Shown: positions 1-12,275, counted from the first letter of the stretch. The stretch: 64,000 nt of DNA from Paulownia fortunei (GCA_019321725.1 CM033108.1:18985799-19049798); one strand, 5' to 3'. The notes: a model not told the origin generated them from the letters alone. Made by a program: numbers and translations.

Positions 1-531
1 AATGGTGAGTTTCTTGATAAAAAACTTGATGAAACCTTAAAATATCTAGACATTTTGGCAGAAAACTCTCAATCATGGCATAGAGTTAATTCTTTTGAAG
101 GTTCTATTACATCTAATCTTGTTAATAGTAATAAAGAAAAATATTACCTTATTCAAAAAGATGATCTAAATGCTAGGATTGCTAGTTTAACAAGAAAATT
201 TGAAGTCATGGAACTTAAAAAAATAAACAAAATCAAATATGTGCAAGAGGAAGAAGTTTATAGCAATTGTGGACTTATGGGGCACTCCACCAATGAATGT
301 CTAAACATTCCAGTACAAGCAAATTTCATGAACACATTCAAAAAAAATTTACACTCTTCATATTCCAAGACTTACAATCCACAATGGAGAAATTATCCTA
401 ATTTTAGTTGGCAAGATAATAACCATGCCCAACCACTACATTCACAAAAGTTACCAAACTTTCCTTCTTATCCAACTCCACATACAAAATCCCTTGAGGA
501 GACTTTGCAAGCATTTATGCATGAACATTAA
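1..531 (+). pseudogene. gag C-terminal fragment, gypsy copy 1
   Basis: The frame is open from base 1 to the stop at 529-531, and the first Met is at 55. The part before that Met (NGEFLDKKLDETL) aligns with the gag of copy 3, so this is an internal gag fragment cut by the window edge. The zinc-knuckle-like motif YSNCGLMGHSTNEC lies near 258-300. Its first cysteine (expected C-x2-C) is tyrosine, and copy 3 has the same change. Gag packages element RNA in the cytoplasm. The fragment is followed by about 600 bp of broken linker (532-1134). Confidence 0.8.
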
Positions 532-1134
532 ACATCAATAATCAAACTTTATAAGCCATTAATAAGATAAAAAATACACTTTCAACATTAACCGCCTCTT
601 TACGAACTCAGGAAAAAGGTAAGTTTCTTGATCAACCTCAACCTAATCATTCTACTCAGTGTCATATTTCTTCTTCATGTGAAACTCTAGTCAATGAGAC
701 TAATTTGGTCACAACTCTTCAAAGCAGAAAAGTTTACAAGACTATTCATTCCAAGGAGAGAGTTTCTAATCCACCTTCAGGAATAAAGAATGAAAATAGT
801 GTTGACAATGAAGGTAAGTGTGAAAATAATGAAAAAGAATTTTTTTACCTCCAACACCCTTTTGCTCAAAGATTGCAACCAACTCAGAAATTGAACTTAA
901 TTTTGAAATTTTTGAACTTTTTCAACAAATCAAGATTAATATTCCATTGTTAGATACAATCAAACAAGTTCCATCTTATGTCAATTTTTTTAAAAATTTA
1001 TGTACAATCAAAGAAAACATCATGTATAAAAGAAGGCATTTTTAATTGAAAGTGTTAGTTCAATCATTCAATAATTCACTCCACCCAAGTATAAAGATTC
1101 AGGTTGTCCAACCATTTCATGTACCAAAGGAAAT

Positions 1135-1500
1135 ACTAGAATAAAGTGTGCTTTACTTGATCTTGGTGCTAGTGTCAATCTTCTACCTTTCTCAATATAT
1201 GAATAGTTAGGTTTGGGAGAACTTAAAACAACTTTAGTTGTATTCCAACTAGCTGACCGTTCGATTAAAGTTCCAAAGGGAATAGTAGAAGATGTGTTGG
1301 TACAAATTGATAAGTTTTACTTTTCAGTGAATTTTATTATTTTAGACACAGAATCTGTTGCACATACACATACACAGATTCCTATCATTTTAGGTTGTCC
1401 TTTCTTGCAACTTCAAATACTTTGGTTAATTATAGGAATGATATTTTGAAGTTATCTTTTAAAAATATGACTTTAGAACTAAATGTGTTTAATGTTCGTA
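1135..1500 (+). pseudogene. Aspartic protease (retropepsin) remnant, gypsy copy 1
   Basis: The active-site triplet survives as LLDLGASVNLLP (about 1150-1185) and is followed by an in-frame TAG after SIYE. Downstream residues read GELKTTLVVFQLADRSIKVP and later QIPIILG, which are typical of plant Athila proteases. The frame is lost near 1450. The domain stops abruptly at about 1500, where an inverted RT segment begins. In the family this protease cleaves the gag-pol polyprotein. Confidence 0.78.
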
Positions 1501-2369
1501 GGCAAATTGACAATTAACTCAATTTTTAATTTGTCAACTTTAATACCTTTTTATGAAATAACATGTCCAAAAATAATACTAATTGTTATCTTGAAATGAC
1601 ATTTCTCCCAATTGAGTATAAGGTTCTTTTCTTAACACCTGATCAATTTTGTTTTCTAAATTTGACAAGCAATCATCAAATGAATTACTAAAAATAGGAA
1701 AATCATCCATGAAGACTTCAAGAAAACGTTCAACATGTCACTAAAAATACAAAGCATATATTGTCAGAACATAGCTGGTGCATTATATAATCCAAAAGGT
1801 ATCATTCGATATGCAAAAGTACTAAAAGAACATGTAAAAGTCTTTTCTCTTGATCTTCAAGTGAAATTGCAATTTGATTATACTTGGAATATCCATCTAA
1901 GAAGCAGTAAAATTTATGTCCCATAACTCTTTCTAAGATTTGATCCATGAAGGGTAGTGGAAAATTATCTTTTGTAGTAACTGAATTGAGTTTCCTATAG
2001 TCAATGCACATTCGCCAGCCAGTAATAGTCCTAGTTGGTATTAATTCATCATTCTCATTCTTGACTACAGTAACTCTAGATTTTTTAGGTACAACTTGAG
2101 TAGGGCTTATCTATTTGCTATCAGAAATAAGGTAAATAATTATATTATCTAATAGTTTAATAACTTCATTTCTAACTACTTCTTTCCTATTAGGGTTTAG
2201 CCTTCGTTGTATTTCTCTAAAATGTTTAGCATTTTCCTCTAGATAGATGTTTTATGTTCAAATTAAAGGAAAAATACTTTTAATATCAACAATGGTCCAT
2301 CCTAAAGCATTCTTATGCATTTTTAAAGTTTTGATCAACTTACCTTCTTGGGATGCATCAAGTTTGGAA
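1501..2369 (-). pseudogene. Displaced, inverted reverse transcriptase block of gypsy copy 1
   Basis: Read on the minus strand, this segment gives the RT N-terminal half: KLDAS-like start, MCIDYRKLNSVTTKDNFPLP at about 1950-2011, then MDQILERVMGHKFYCFLDGY, and a FMDD catalytic motif near 1705-1716. The flanking domains are on the plus strand. The segment sits between the protease end and the linker AEDVEVHEVD. Those two parts are directly contiguous in copy 3. The same block is missing from its normal place near 2700. Both ends match the ends of the missing block. Confidence 0.85.
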
Positions 2370-3250
2370 GCAACTTGCAGAAGATGTTGAAGTACATGAA
2401 GTGGATTTAATAGAGAAAGTTGTTCATGAATATTTTACTTACACTAATTCTTCAGATCCTTTGGAGATTTGTTTTGAAAGTAAAAGTATTTGTAAAAAGG
2501 CATACTATAAAACTCTCTCTGAATTTTCACAGGTACAAGAAAAATATTTTTGAAAGCCGAGGTTTGAAGAACTTTCATCACCAATAGTACAATCTGTCCC
2601 ATCAAGTATTAAAGCTCCCGTGATTAATTTGAAACCTTTGCCATTTGATTTTAAATACTCTTTCTTGGGTGAGAATAAGACTTTTCCAATAATAAAATAT
2701 CAAAGCTTGTGAATGAGGTCAGATCATTTTTAGGACATGCTAGTTTTATAGAAGATTTATCAAATATTTTAGTATAATATCTAAACCTTTGTGTAATCTT
2801 CTAACAAAAGACACAAATTTTGAAAACACTTTTGTTAAGCTTAAAAGCATGCTTACGTCTACTCTAATCATGCAACCTCCACATTGGACTTGACCTTTTG
2901 AAATAATGTGTGATGCCAGTGACTAAACAGTTGGAGTTGTCTTAGGACAAAAAAAAGATAAGAAACCATATGTTATTTACTAGGCGATTAAAACTTTAAA
3001 TGGTGTTCAATTGAATTATTCAACAACTAAAAAAATAATTACTTGTTATAGTTTTTATATTGGATAAATTTAGATCTTATCTTGTTGGCTCACTAGTTGT
3101 TTTCAGTAATCATGCAGCTTTAAAATATCTTTTGTCAAACAAATTATCAGTTTTGACTAATTAAGTGGATTCTCTTACTCTAGGAATTCAACATTACGAT
3201 TTGAGATACAAAAAAAGTAGAGAATGTAGTAGCTGATCATTTGTCGAGAC
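2370..3250 (+). pseudogene. Linker, RT C-terminus and RNase H remnant, gypsy copy 1
   Basis: The linker QLAEDVEVHEVDLIEKVVHE (2376-2553) corresponds to the stretch between protease and RT in copy 3. After about 2700 the sequence jumps to the post-RT motif EVRSFLGHASF and continues through a degraded RNase H block up to ADHLSRLV near 3232-3255. Many stops and frameshifts are present. The junction near 2700 lies in a short shared CAAA stretch and marks where the RT block was lost. Confidence 0.75.
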
Positions 3251-4800
3251 TTGTTTGTGATGACTCATTTCAAACCACACCCATTAATGACACTTTCTCT
3301 AATGAATGACTATTTAATGTTTCTGTTTTATCTTGGTTTGCTGACATTGTTAATTTTCTTATAGCAAGAAAGATGCCATCTCATTTTTAATCCCAAGATA
3401 AAAAGAAGTTTTTGACTAAGCTGAAAAACTTTTATTAGGATGATCCATTACTATTCAAATATTGTCCTAATCAAATCTTTTGAGGATGTATGGCTGACAA
3501 TGAAATAGCTAATATTGTTAAATTTTGTCACTTAGAAATATGTGGTGGTTACTTTTTGGCAAAGAAAAGTGCTACAAAGATTTTGCAATGTGAACTTTAT
3601 TGGCCAACTTTTTCAAAGACACTTACACTTTTTGAAAAAATTATGAAATTGTCAAAAGTTAGGATCCATTTCAAAATATCTCCCCTCTATCAGATCCACA
3701 ATATGAAAAATAATACCAATTAAAAGGATTCGCTAGTATCCTTTTAATCGTTTACTAATATAGATATAGATAATTTTGATGACTAATATAGTTTCAAACA
3801 AGTCCACATACAATAGAGAGAGAAAAAGAGAAGAGTTGTTGGAAGATTTAGAATCCTTCCAAAAATTTTATAGGATAAAAATTGGCCACTATGATTTATT
3901 TTATATAAATATATTTAACATGATGCCCTGACACCCAATCCTAGTGATTAAAATTTTTTATTACTAGTTGTTATAGATTATATATCAAAATGGATCGAGG
4001 TAATTCCCCGTCAAAATAATAATCACAAAATAATGATAAAAATTTTGAAAGAAAATATTTTAAGTCAATTTGGAATTCCTCAATCCATTATTAATAATGG
4101 AGGAAAATTTTTGAAACAAAGTTTTTGGAACTTAAATGAGGAAATATAGAATCATACATAAAGTTGCAATCCCTTACCATACGCAGACAAATAGACAAGT
4201 TGAACTGGCAAATCAGGAGATAAAATAAATTTAGAAAAGAGAGTTAACTCAAATCGTAAAGATTGGTCTCTTAGACTTACCAACACACTTTGGTATATAG
4301 AACTGCTTTCAAAACATCATTAAGAAGGTCTCCTTATAGGATAGTTTATGGAAAATCTTGTCATTTACATGTTGAACTTGAATATAAAACTTATTGAGAA
4401 ATCAAAATATTTAACTTCAACCTAGATGAAGCATCAAAATTGCGTAAATTACAAACCAATGAACTTCAAGAATTGAGAAATGATGCATATGATAATTCAA
4501 AAATTCATAAAGTAAGAATGAAAGATTTTCATGATAATAAAATTTCAAGGAAAATATTTTAGGTTGGTCAAAAGGTTTTGCTTTATAATTCTAAATTATT
4601 TTTATTTCCTGAAAAATTGAGATCAAGGTGGAGGGTTTATTTTATTGTAAAAAATGATATCCTTATGGGGTGATTGACATTGAGAATCATATTAATGGTA
4701 ACATATTCAAAGTAAATGGACAAAGACTTAAACCATTTCTAGAGAATCAATTTTCACAAGAGGAACTTCTTTTTTCTTTCTAACCCTTGTTATGATTAGT
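3251..4800 (+). pseudogene. Integrase remnant, gypsy copy 1
   Basis: A zinc-binding region (DNEIANIVKFCHLEICGGYF at 3496-3555) is followed by a degraded catalytic core. Recognisable pieces are DYISKWIE-like sequence near 3970-4000, an SDGG-equivalent near 4090, and a PYH-QTN-like motif near 4170-4200. The C-terminal stretch ending KPFLENQFSQEE (near 4728-4765) is present. About 60 bp with ATATAT follow. Roughly 100 bp around 3720-3930, including AT-rich filler, is not shared with copies 2 and 3. The gene is not functional. Confidence 0.75.
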
Positions 4801-5884
4801 GTGTGTATATATATACTTATTTTCTCTAACTTTTTTTATTTTCTAGGCTTCTTTCTTTTATTTTTTTCTTTTTTTAATTAAGTGGAAGATAACGATACTT
4901 TGTATTTGTTAAAGTCAGACTTACCAGTTTCCCAAATAACTAAAATTTCTGTACAAGATTTCTCTCTTTTTCTCATTCTTTTTTCTTGTTCTTTTCAAAA
5001 TGGATGATTTTTTTCTAACTCTCAAGATGTGATTTCCTTGTTTTCCTAAAAATGTAATTTTAAAAATTTATAAAATCATGATTGAAAGATTAAAGATGCT
5101 TATGAACAACGGTATCCCAAGGGACATACGATGGATAATTGAAGTAAAGGTAAGAGTAGCAGGTGAGTTTTCATACGAGTCTTCAAACTTGCTTACTAGA
5201 TACATGTCTGGTTTTGGTAAAAGCACATATTCAAAAAAATGAAAGGAGAAAAAAAAGCAAGTTTGTCACAAATGAGTTCAATGGACTTGCAACACAAAGT
5301 TTCATTCCTTAGGAATGGTTTCTAAAAATTGAGAAGATAAAATTTAAGTCATTATGGATGGACTGAGTAAGGAGTCTTTAGATGACCTTATATTGACTCT
5401 TGAGATGCATTCATGTAGATTAGTACATTATGCAATTCTTCATTTATGGAATTACTTTTGGATAAATATGAACGTTATAGTCTTGGGAATCTGACATTGA
5501 AAGACCCTATTTGCTAATAAAAAAATTAGATGGGAAGCATATCCTCGACCAATAAAGGGCGTCTAATGAGTGGACACCTTACCAACTTAAATAGCAAATA
5601 CTTACCAGTGAGGATATGGAGTTGATGCTTTTTCATGATTGATTTTGAAGTTATATGTGGAAAAAAGGTTGGTTTAGTGCATATATGCACAACATCTTTT
5701 GAAAATTCTAAAAAAAAAATCTCGATAGCATCTTTGATCTCAGATAAATAATTATTTGTGATTGTGTTAGACTATTTTATAGATTTTTTTAAAATTCTAA
5801 TCATCATGCCATGTTTCTTTTTATTTGTATTGTATGTCATTATACTATAATTACTAAGGACTAATAATAAGTTAGTTGGGGGTG
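4801..5884 (+). other. Post-integrase region of gypsy copy 1 (unknown ORF remnant and 3' UTR, no LOG insert)
   Basis: 4870-5560 aligns with the unknown ORF region of copies 2 (16640-17443) and 3 (42400-43085). The equivalent of the MGDIFLTLKK start lies near 5000, but it is decayed, and the TATA-like box of the other copies is mutated here. From about 5560 the sequence departs from copies 2 and 3 and runs as AT-rich sequence to the polypurine tract GTTGGGGGTG at 5875-5884. There is no LOG-like sequence in this copy. Confidence 0.65.
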
Positions 5885-7488
5885 TGATGAACATAGTGTA
5901 CAATAAATTAGAATTTATATAATTTTTTTTAAATTGTTATTAGAACTCCCAATTAAAGTATTTTTGTGCTTTAGAAATAAAATGGGAAATCAATATAAAA
6001 AAATGAGATTAAAAAAAATTTAACTTTTTTTTTTGGCAGGTTTTAGAAAAACTGGCTTGACTTTTGATTTCGAAATAATTTTGGTTTAATTCTTGAGGCT
6101 ATGGATTGATAAGTCATTAATCTATAAGTTCATGTAGACTTTGGATCCTATACTAAATATGTAAGGATCTAATAAGTTGGATTATAAGTGGTTGTACAAA
6201 ATAGATCACCAAAAATTATGATTAGAGTTAAGCCCAATCTTGACCTATTTTACCAATTAGGTCATATCTCTTAAACCAAAAATTTTGTTCGGGCTGAAAT
6301 TTGGATATGTTATACACAAGAGGCATATAAACAAGTTTGTTGATACAATATGGTGAGAAAATATGTCCAAATAGTCAATAAATATGTTGCAATGCGCTAT
6401 TGATATTTAAGGATGGCTCTTGAATATGATCCCGTAATTTAAACGTATCTCCCTCATCTTACAAACAAATTTGATAAATAACATATGCAAATATATCACC
6501 TAAGAAAAATCTACAACCTTTGTTCTATACCTATTATCAAAATCTAGTTGTATTCACCCTGAAAATTTAATTCAATCGAGTAGGTGAAAATTTAAAGGAT
6601 TTGGTGTAATCATTTACCAACTATTGACAACTAGCATACCACTTGATTTTTTTGGCCTCTAGCATACCTCAATCATTATAAATAGGCCATGTATTAAGCT
6701 TATAAGAGTGGGGAGTAGAGAGGAAAAGAAAGTTTTATTTGTTATCTTTTTTTAGGCTAAGTGTTTTTAATAGTAATGTAAGTTTTCTAGTAGTAATAGA
6801 AATGTATTCTCTAATTTTTCTTCTATTTTTAGTCTTTTCTACTTTCATTATATCTTTTTGAATTTTATTTGGATGGGGAGAAAGGATGAACCTCTTGATG
6901 GAGGAAGAGAAATGATTATAAAGGTAGAAAATATTTAAGTGTGTTGTATAATTGTTTTAATTTTTTTTTCTCAAACCTACTTGTTTTGTGGTGATTCTTG
7001 ATTTATATATTACTAATGGCACAACAAATACTTGGATTCATTTAGCTAGATGTTTGGTTTTAGTACACCAACTGCTAACGTGAAACATTGATTTGTTGTA
7101 GACGAATGTGTGTATAAATACTTGATCCCATAAATAAATGTTGGAGTTAAGAGATAATTTGCAAATAGTAAGACAATATCATGATCACCTTATTGCATGA
7201 GCTATTTGATAATATATTTCCATTGGATCCTTCATTATGTATGGATTCTAAGAGTGGCAATTAAAAGAGGTAAAAAGAATAATAATCGTTTATCTATCCA
7301 AAATTCAAGAGGGGATCCCTAATCCTCAGTACTTTTATATATATATTCTAAACCATATAAAGTCCATCTTTTTAAAAATATAATCCTGAAATCTTCATAC
7401 AACTTTCATGTGAATCGACCTCCAACTCACGAAAAATTTATTACTTGATACAACTTACACTTAGATTTACAACCTTAAAGTTGTAGCA
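5885..7488 (+). repeat. 3' LTR of gypsy copy 1 (1604 bp)
   Basis: It starts TGATGAAC directly after the polypurine tract and ends TTGTAGCA at 7488. Its length matches the other LTRs of the family (1604 against 1607 and 1611 bp). Shared landmarks include a TATA box (TATAAATAGGCCATGTATTA near 6678) and the terminal AACCTTAAAGTTGTAGCA. It is clearly more diverged from the LTRs of copies 2 and 3 than those are from each other, mainly in the first 300 bp. The insertion target at 7489 is copia LTR sequence. Confidence 0.8.
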
Positions 7489-8002
7489 TTTCTCAAAATC
7501 AATTTTGTGTGAATGACAAACTAATGCATAAAGTAAACTATTTAAAAACATTAATTGTTGAAATATGAAAAGGTCTCATATTGGAAAATGTGTTAAAGTA
7601 TGACCACTTTATTAAGCTCAAATTAGACAGTTGAGTTTAGGCCTAATGGTACCAATTGTCTTTTGGAATGGGAGAAACTATATCCTTATAAGTATGGACT
7701 AAAGCCCACATACACACGCCGGTAGAATATTTTAACATAAAAGAAATCAAAAAACTTTTGTTAAATTTTTAATTTATTTCCTTTCAATATGAACACTATA
7801 AGTGAATTGATTTATATGGTAACACGTGACGATGTGTGGAATCGCTGACAAGGATAGAAGATGTTTAGTCAACAAAAAAAAGTTAATCGTTGTATCTTGA
7901 AAGATGATTCCATATTCTATATGCACCGTGAGCGGGCAATTTCGTCTTAAAGATAAAGAGTATAACTCTCAACTTAGAGTTCATATATTGTTACTCTACC
8001 CA
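7489..8002 (+). repeat. Copia 5' LTR, 3' portion
   Basis: This matches the downstream LTR at about 24810-25642. Shared sequence includes TGTTGAAATATGAAAAGG at 7556, the phrase 'actttattaagctcaa', and the end near TTACTCTACCCA (about 8002). It is shorter than the 3' LTR because of an internal deletion. The first 67 bp (7489-7555) also match sequence upstream of the TGTAGAAATATG point in the 3' LTR. This suggests the LTR started further left and gypsy copy 1 inserted into it. No convincing primer binding site is visible after 8002. Confidence 0.65.
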
Positions 8003-8614
8003 AAATTAGTCATGCCACTTGAAATTACACCTACCCTATTTTCTAATAAATCTAAGATAATTTTTTTGTGTAATTTAAATAGCTTCAATTTCAATAGCAC
8101 CTGTTCTACCAGTACCAGCTCATAGAGACAAATCGAATAAATTAACCAAAACGGACTTCAAAAGGTGGCAATAGAAGATGTTGTTCTACCTTACTACCTT
8201 GAACCTGACGAGGTTCTTGAGGAAGGATGCGTACATTGTGGGGGAAGAGGAACGAGATCCTTAAAAGAGGACAGTGTTCGATGTATAGAGTCATAGTGAC
8301 TTCTTATGCAGAAACTATCATCTCAATAGATTGGACAATATATTGTACAACGTGTATAGTTTAGTGATGACAACTAAAGAGCTAAGGGAATCACTCGAGA
8401 ATAAGTATAAGGCGGATGATGCTAGCTTTAATAAATCATAGTTGGCAAGTTCCTACACTTAAAAATAGCGGATTCCAAAATAGTAACGGATCAAGTCCAA
8501 GAGCTGCATATAATCTTGCATGATATACATGCTAAAGATATGTAGCTTAATGAGTCCTTTTAGGTAGCTACCATCACTGGAGGCTGCCACCTCTATGGAA
8601 GGACTTTGAAAACT
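8003..8614 (+). pseudogene. Copia gag, 5' half (UBN2-like)
   Basis: The broken translation matches plant copia gag: KTDFKRWQ then KMLFYLTTLNLTRFL (about 8140-8210), GEEERDP, HSDFLCRNY, NVYSLVMTTKELRESLENKY and LHDIHAKDM. Several stops are present. It ends at LKTM/FKN just before the gypsy LTR at 8615. The protein would assemble the virus-like particle in the cytoplasm. The remaining gag continues at 21258. Confidence 0.75.
8610..8614. repeat. Target-site duplication AACTA (left copy) of gypsy copy 2
   Basis: AACTA immediately precedes the LTR start TGATAAGTGC at 8615. The identical AACTA follows the LTR end TGTAGCA at 21258-21262. Removing the gypsy and one AACTA restores the copia gag reading. 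Five-base duplications are normal for gypsy integrases. Confidence 0.85.
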
Positions 8615-9207
8615 ATGATAAGTGCATATTTTGACATATTTTTGTATCAAATACTTTATACTTTTCTTGCTTTATTCTTGTTAATATTATTGTTTTATTA
8701 ATATTTTGTGCTATGGAATAAATGGAAGCATGTTTCTAGACTTGTGCAGTTTTTATAATTTGAGCATTACTTCATAAACAAAAGCCCTATAGACCTAAAG
8801 CTTGCTTCATTTAAAATCTAAGAGATAGAGGTACAACTTTTCTGTTGGAAGGACAGTCCAATTCAATCTTGATTATAGTATAAAATTCATCCAAATAGTT
8901 GCACAAAATGGATCACAAAAATTTGGATCAGAGTTCAGCCTAGTATTGATTTATTTTACTAATTGGGTTATATCTCTTGAGCCCAAATTTATTTTAGGTT
9001 AAAATTCGGATATGTTATACAAAAGAGGTAAATAAATAAGTTTTCTGAAGACAAAATAGTGTCAAAATGTGTCAAAATGGTAAAAACAAAGGTTCCAAAT
9101 TGTTGTTGCTGTTAAAGAATGGTTCATGGACATGACTCGGTATTTAACCATATCTCCTTCATCCGACCACCAAATTTGACAAAAGATATATGAAAATATA
9201 TCAGCGC
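8615..9207 (+). repeat. 5' LTR remnant of gypsy copy 2
   Basis: It starts TGATAAGTGCATATTTTGAC and runs collinear with the other LTRs as far as AAAATATATCAGCGC (about 9207). There it joins inverted copia sequence (CATATGAGATCAAC). The remaining 1 kb of this LTR, including the TATA box, is missing. Confidence 0.8.
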
Positions 9208-10730
9208 CATATGAGATCAACTACCTTATAGTATTATTTATTAGACATATATGTCGAGACTTACCATTGTGCATACTACTTTGTGCCCTTCCCATAGCCA
9301 GCTAGCTATCATAATGTATCACAATATTAGGCATTGGCTTTAGCCAACAAAGAATTTCTATAAGAAATTACGAAGCTATTTTACTTTTTTTGTAACTTTT
9401 TCTGAAGGTATAAGCTTTGATTCCATCATAGATGAAACTATGCAAGTTTGTGTAGGGGATTTCCATGACACAGCTCCTTCACCAATGGTAAAAACATAAC
9501 CACTAATGGACTTAGAGTCTTGTATTAGATATCCAATTTCCATCACTATACCCTTCTTGTGTAGCTGGATATTTCGTATAATGTAATCCATAATTTAAAG
9601 AAAATTTTAGGTATTTAAGAACCTTATCAATGCCTTCTAATGGCCATTACCTAGATTACTCGTAAATCTGCCAAGTTCATTGATTGAGTATGCAATATTC
9701 AGATTATGCAAGTTTATTATATATATCAAATTGCCAATTATCCAAAAATATTCTAACTGTAATATAGGTTCACTATGGTTCTTAGCCAAATGCAAACTTA
9801 AGTTACTAATGTTTTTACTAGGAAAATGTCATACACATTAAACTTTCAAATACTATCTCAACATAATGAGATTGTGATAGGACAAGTCCATCAGATTTTT
9901 TAGTGATCTTAATTTCTAATATAACATATACTACACCCATATCTTTCATGTTAAAATATTTTGTTAATATTTTCTTGTCAGTCATGATGATATCATACTA
10001 CCAATTATTGACATGTTGCCTATGTATAGACAAACAATGACATATGCATTCAATGTGCCTTTTATATAAATGCATTTGTTACACTCGTTAACTTTGAACC
10101 TATTTGAAATCATAATTTTGTCAAACTTCGCATGCCATTGTTTGGCGCTAGCTTAAGTTTGTATATTGGCTTAACAAGTTTACATACCTTTTTTCTCCTA
10201 TTCAGGAGTAACAAAACCTTCGGGTTATTCCATGTAAATTTTTTCTTCCAAATCACCATTTAGAAATGCTGTTTTTATATCTATTTGATGTATCTCAAGG
10301 TTATGCGGTGCAGCAATAGCAATGAGTACTCTAATAGATGATCCTTATCATTAGTGAATATGTATCAAAAAAGTCAATGCTTTCCTTTTGTTTGAATTCT
10401 TTAGCTTCCAATTTGGGCTTATATTTATCAATAGTTTTATCATCCTAATTATTTCTTTTAAGGACCCATTTTACCCTAAAAGCTTGTTACCTAATGGGAG
10501 ATTCACCAACTCTCAAGTATGATTTTGCATAATGGATTCTATTTCATTATTGATATGGAGCTTTTGGACTTAACAATGCTTCATTTATTGTCCTTGGTTT
10601 ATTTTGTAACATATAAGTTAGAAAATCCGAACCAAATATTTTAGTAGTTTTGGCACTCTTACTACATCTTGGTTCTTCATCACTTTGATGATTACCATTC
10701 GTAAATTAATAAGTTCTTTTATGAGAAATA
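9208..10730 (-). pseudogene. Copia RT and RNase H remnant in the left arm
   Basis: RNase H motif [20 protein letters not shown] with [20 protein letters not shown] lies at 9376-9591. Upstream on the minus strand (9600-10700) is a broken RT. The position of the catalytic YVDD reads as YIGN (near 10015-10030); both aspartates are lost. The right arm also has GN here, so the loss predates the duplication. Stops are frequent. Confidence 0.75.
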
Positions 10731-11650
10731 ACTTTTTTTCTTTCTTAGCAAGGAAAGATATCTTTCAAAAATTACAACATTCTTTGATTCAATGATTGTC
10801 CTTTCATATACATTGGGAATTGTTGATTTGTGCACTAGAAATCGACATATACTACTGTTATTAGCATATCTAATGAAAATGCAATTACTTATCTTAGGCC
10901 CTATTTTAATTATTTTTGGTTTGGGTACTTCTGCCTTAGCCAAACACCCTTACAACTTAAGGTATATATAGGAAGGTTTGTGACCTTTCCATAATTCATA
11001 GAGTCTTGTCTTTACTTTTGTGTGGTATTTTATTATGATTATGGTTAGTTGAGTGAATTGCTTCCCCCACAAATTCTGGGGTAAACTTGAATCTATCTAC
11101 AAGCATTCATCATCTCCTTAAGATCTCGATTCTTACATTCAGTAATCTCGTTTGGTTGAAGTGAATAAAGTGTTATACTTTGATGAATGATGTCAGACTT
11201 TGAGCAAAACTCTTCAAGTGAAGCTCCTTACTCTCCTCCTCTATCACTACAAATGATCTTAATTCGTTTTTCTAAGTTTATTCTCAACTTTATGCTTTTA
11301 GCTTCTGAAAGCTTCTAAGGCCTCATCTTTGCTTCTAAAAAAATTCACATAACAATATCTTATGCAATCACCGATAAAAGTAATTAAATACTTTTTCCCA
11401 CCTCTAGTTTGCACAAACTTTAAATCACATATGTCATTGTGAATTAATTCTAAAGGCGTTATGTTACTTTCCACTGAAAGGAACGATGCTTTGGCCATCT
11501 TAGCCTCAACACAACTATCACACTTATGTGTTGAATCAATTTTAAATAAAGGCAATAAATTTAAATTTATCAATCTACACAGAGTATTAAAATTACATAT
11601 CCTAATCTAATAATATGCTATAAATTAGAATACTAAATCAAGTACGTCGA
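10719..11650 (-). pseudogene. Copia integrase remnant in the left arm
   Basis: The minus strand at 11298-11573 keeps the zinc-binding end ([17 protein letters not shown]) and the start of the catalytic core ([20 protein letters not shown], then [11 protein letters not shown]). The C-terminal part lies at 10719-10943, with IRYANNSSICRFLVHKSTIP. This arm retains the DSC zinc-ligand context better than the right arm. The middle of the domain is broken by frameshifts. Confidence 0.75.
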
Positions 11651-12275
11651 AGGCATAATTTTATTGCTCTCAATATTTTGGAGTATAATCATTATATTCA
11701 TCTTAAAAGACCTTTCTCTAAGTACCCCTATCCTATAAATTGTCCGTTTTTAGTAAGTACATAACTATCGAACTCAAACACAAGTTTAAATCCACTTTTG
11801 ATGAGAAATAAGTTGGACACCAAGTTCTTTATGATGTCTAGTACGTGTAGCACATCAATCAGGATTAGCTCCTTGCCCTATATCATCTTCGTCACAACCT
11901 TACCTAATTCAATGCCATTGGAAGTTGACGAGCTTCCCAAGTACAAATTACTTCCATTGATTGGAATGTAAGATGAAAATATCTCTTTGTTGAAGCATAT
12001 ATGGCATGTTGTGCTTGTGTCAACCTACCATTCGTTGGGTTATCCACCAAGTTAGCTTTAAACACAACTACTAAGAGCATGAGGTTCGACATGTCAACTT
12101 GAATTGTTTTGTCCTTGGTCAAATGCACCTGGTTCTGATTGTCTTTCTCTGGAAGATGATAATCTATGGACAGCTTATTAGATTTAATTTCAGACTTATG
12201 GTTATCTTTTTCAATCCCTAGTTTAATAATTAAGTCCTCAAATCTCATCTCCTTCCATTTATATTTCAGGTAGTT
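11651..12275 (-). pseudogene. Copia gag nucleocapsid and protease remnant in the left arm
   Basis: Minus strand: RFEDLIIKLGIEKDNHKSEI (12190-12248) is the conserved gag tail. About 100 bp of the right-arm counterpart (KKRKHL...CGKPNHKAKD zinc knuckle) is missing here. The protease region follows with KANLVDNPTNG and a lost DTG motif. The gypsy LTR ends directly next to this gag at 12276. Confidence 0.7.

Larger units (their letters stand above)
1..7488 (+). mobile_element. Athila-type Ty3/gypsy retrotransposon, copy 1 (5' end outside window)
   Basis: The remains read in order: gag C-terminus with a zinc-knuckle-like motif, aspartic protease, linker, RNase H, integrase, a 3' region of unknown function and the 3' LTR. 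Protein blocks match copies 2 and 3 throughout, for example the Athila-style protease motif DLGASVNLLP at about 1156-1185 and HPQT-like and SDGG-like integrase motifs. Stops and frameshifts occur in every domain, so it is non-coding. The RT block is missing from its normal place and lies inverted upstream (1501-2369). Copy 1 lacks the LOG-like insert found in copies 2 and 3. Its LTR ends inside a copia LTR at 7488, so it is nested in that element. Confidence 0.88.

Noticed and set aside
1501..2369. Separate minus-strand retrotransposon inserted in copy 1
   Set aside because: The segment contains only the RT block that is missing from copy 1, has no LTRs or target duplication, and its ends match the missing block.
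7489..8002. Tandem copia dimer sharing an LTR
   Set aside because: Sequence left of TGTTGAAATATG at 7556 also precedes the corresponding point at 24877, which first looked like a second internal region. It is simpler that the LTR begins further left and gypsy copy 1 inserted into it.
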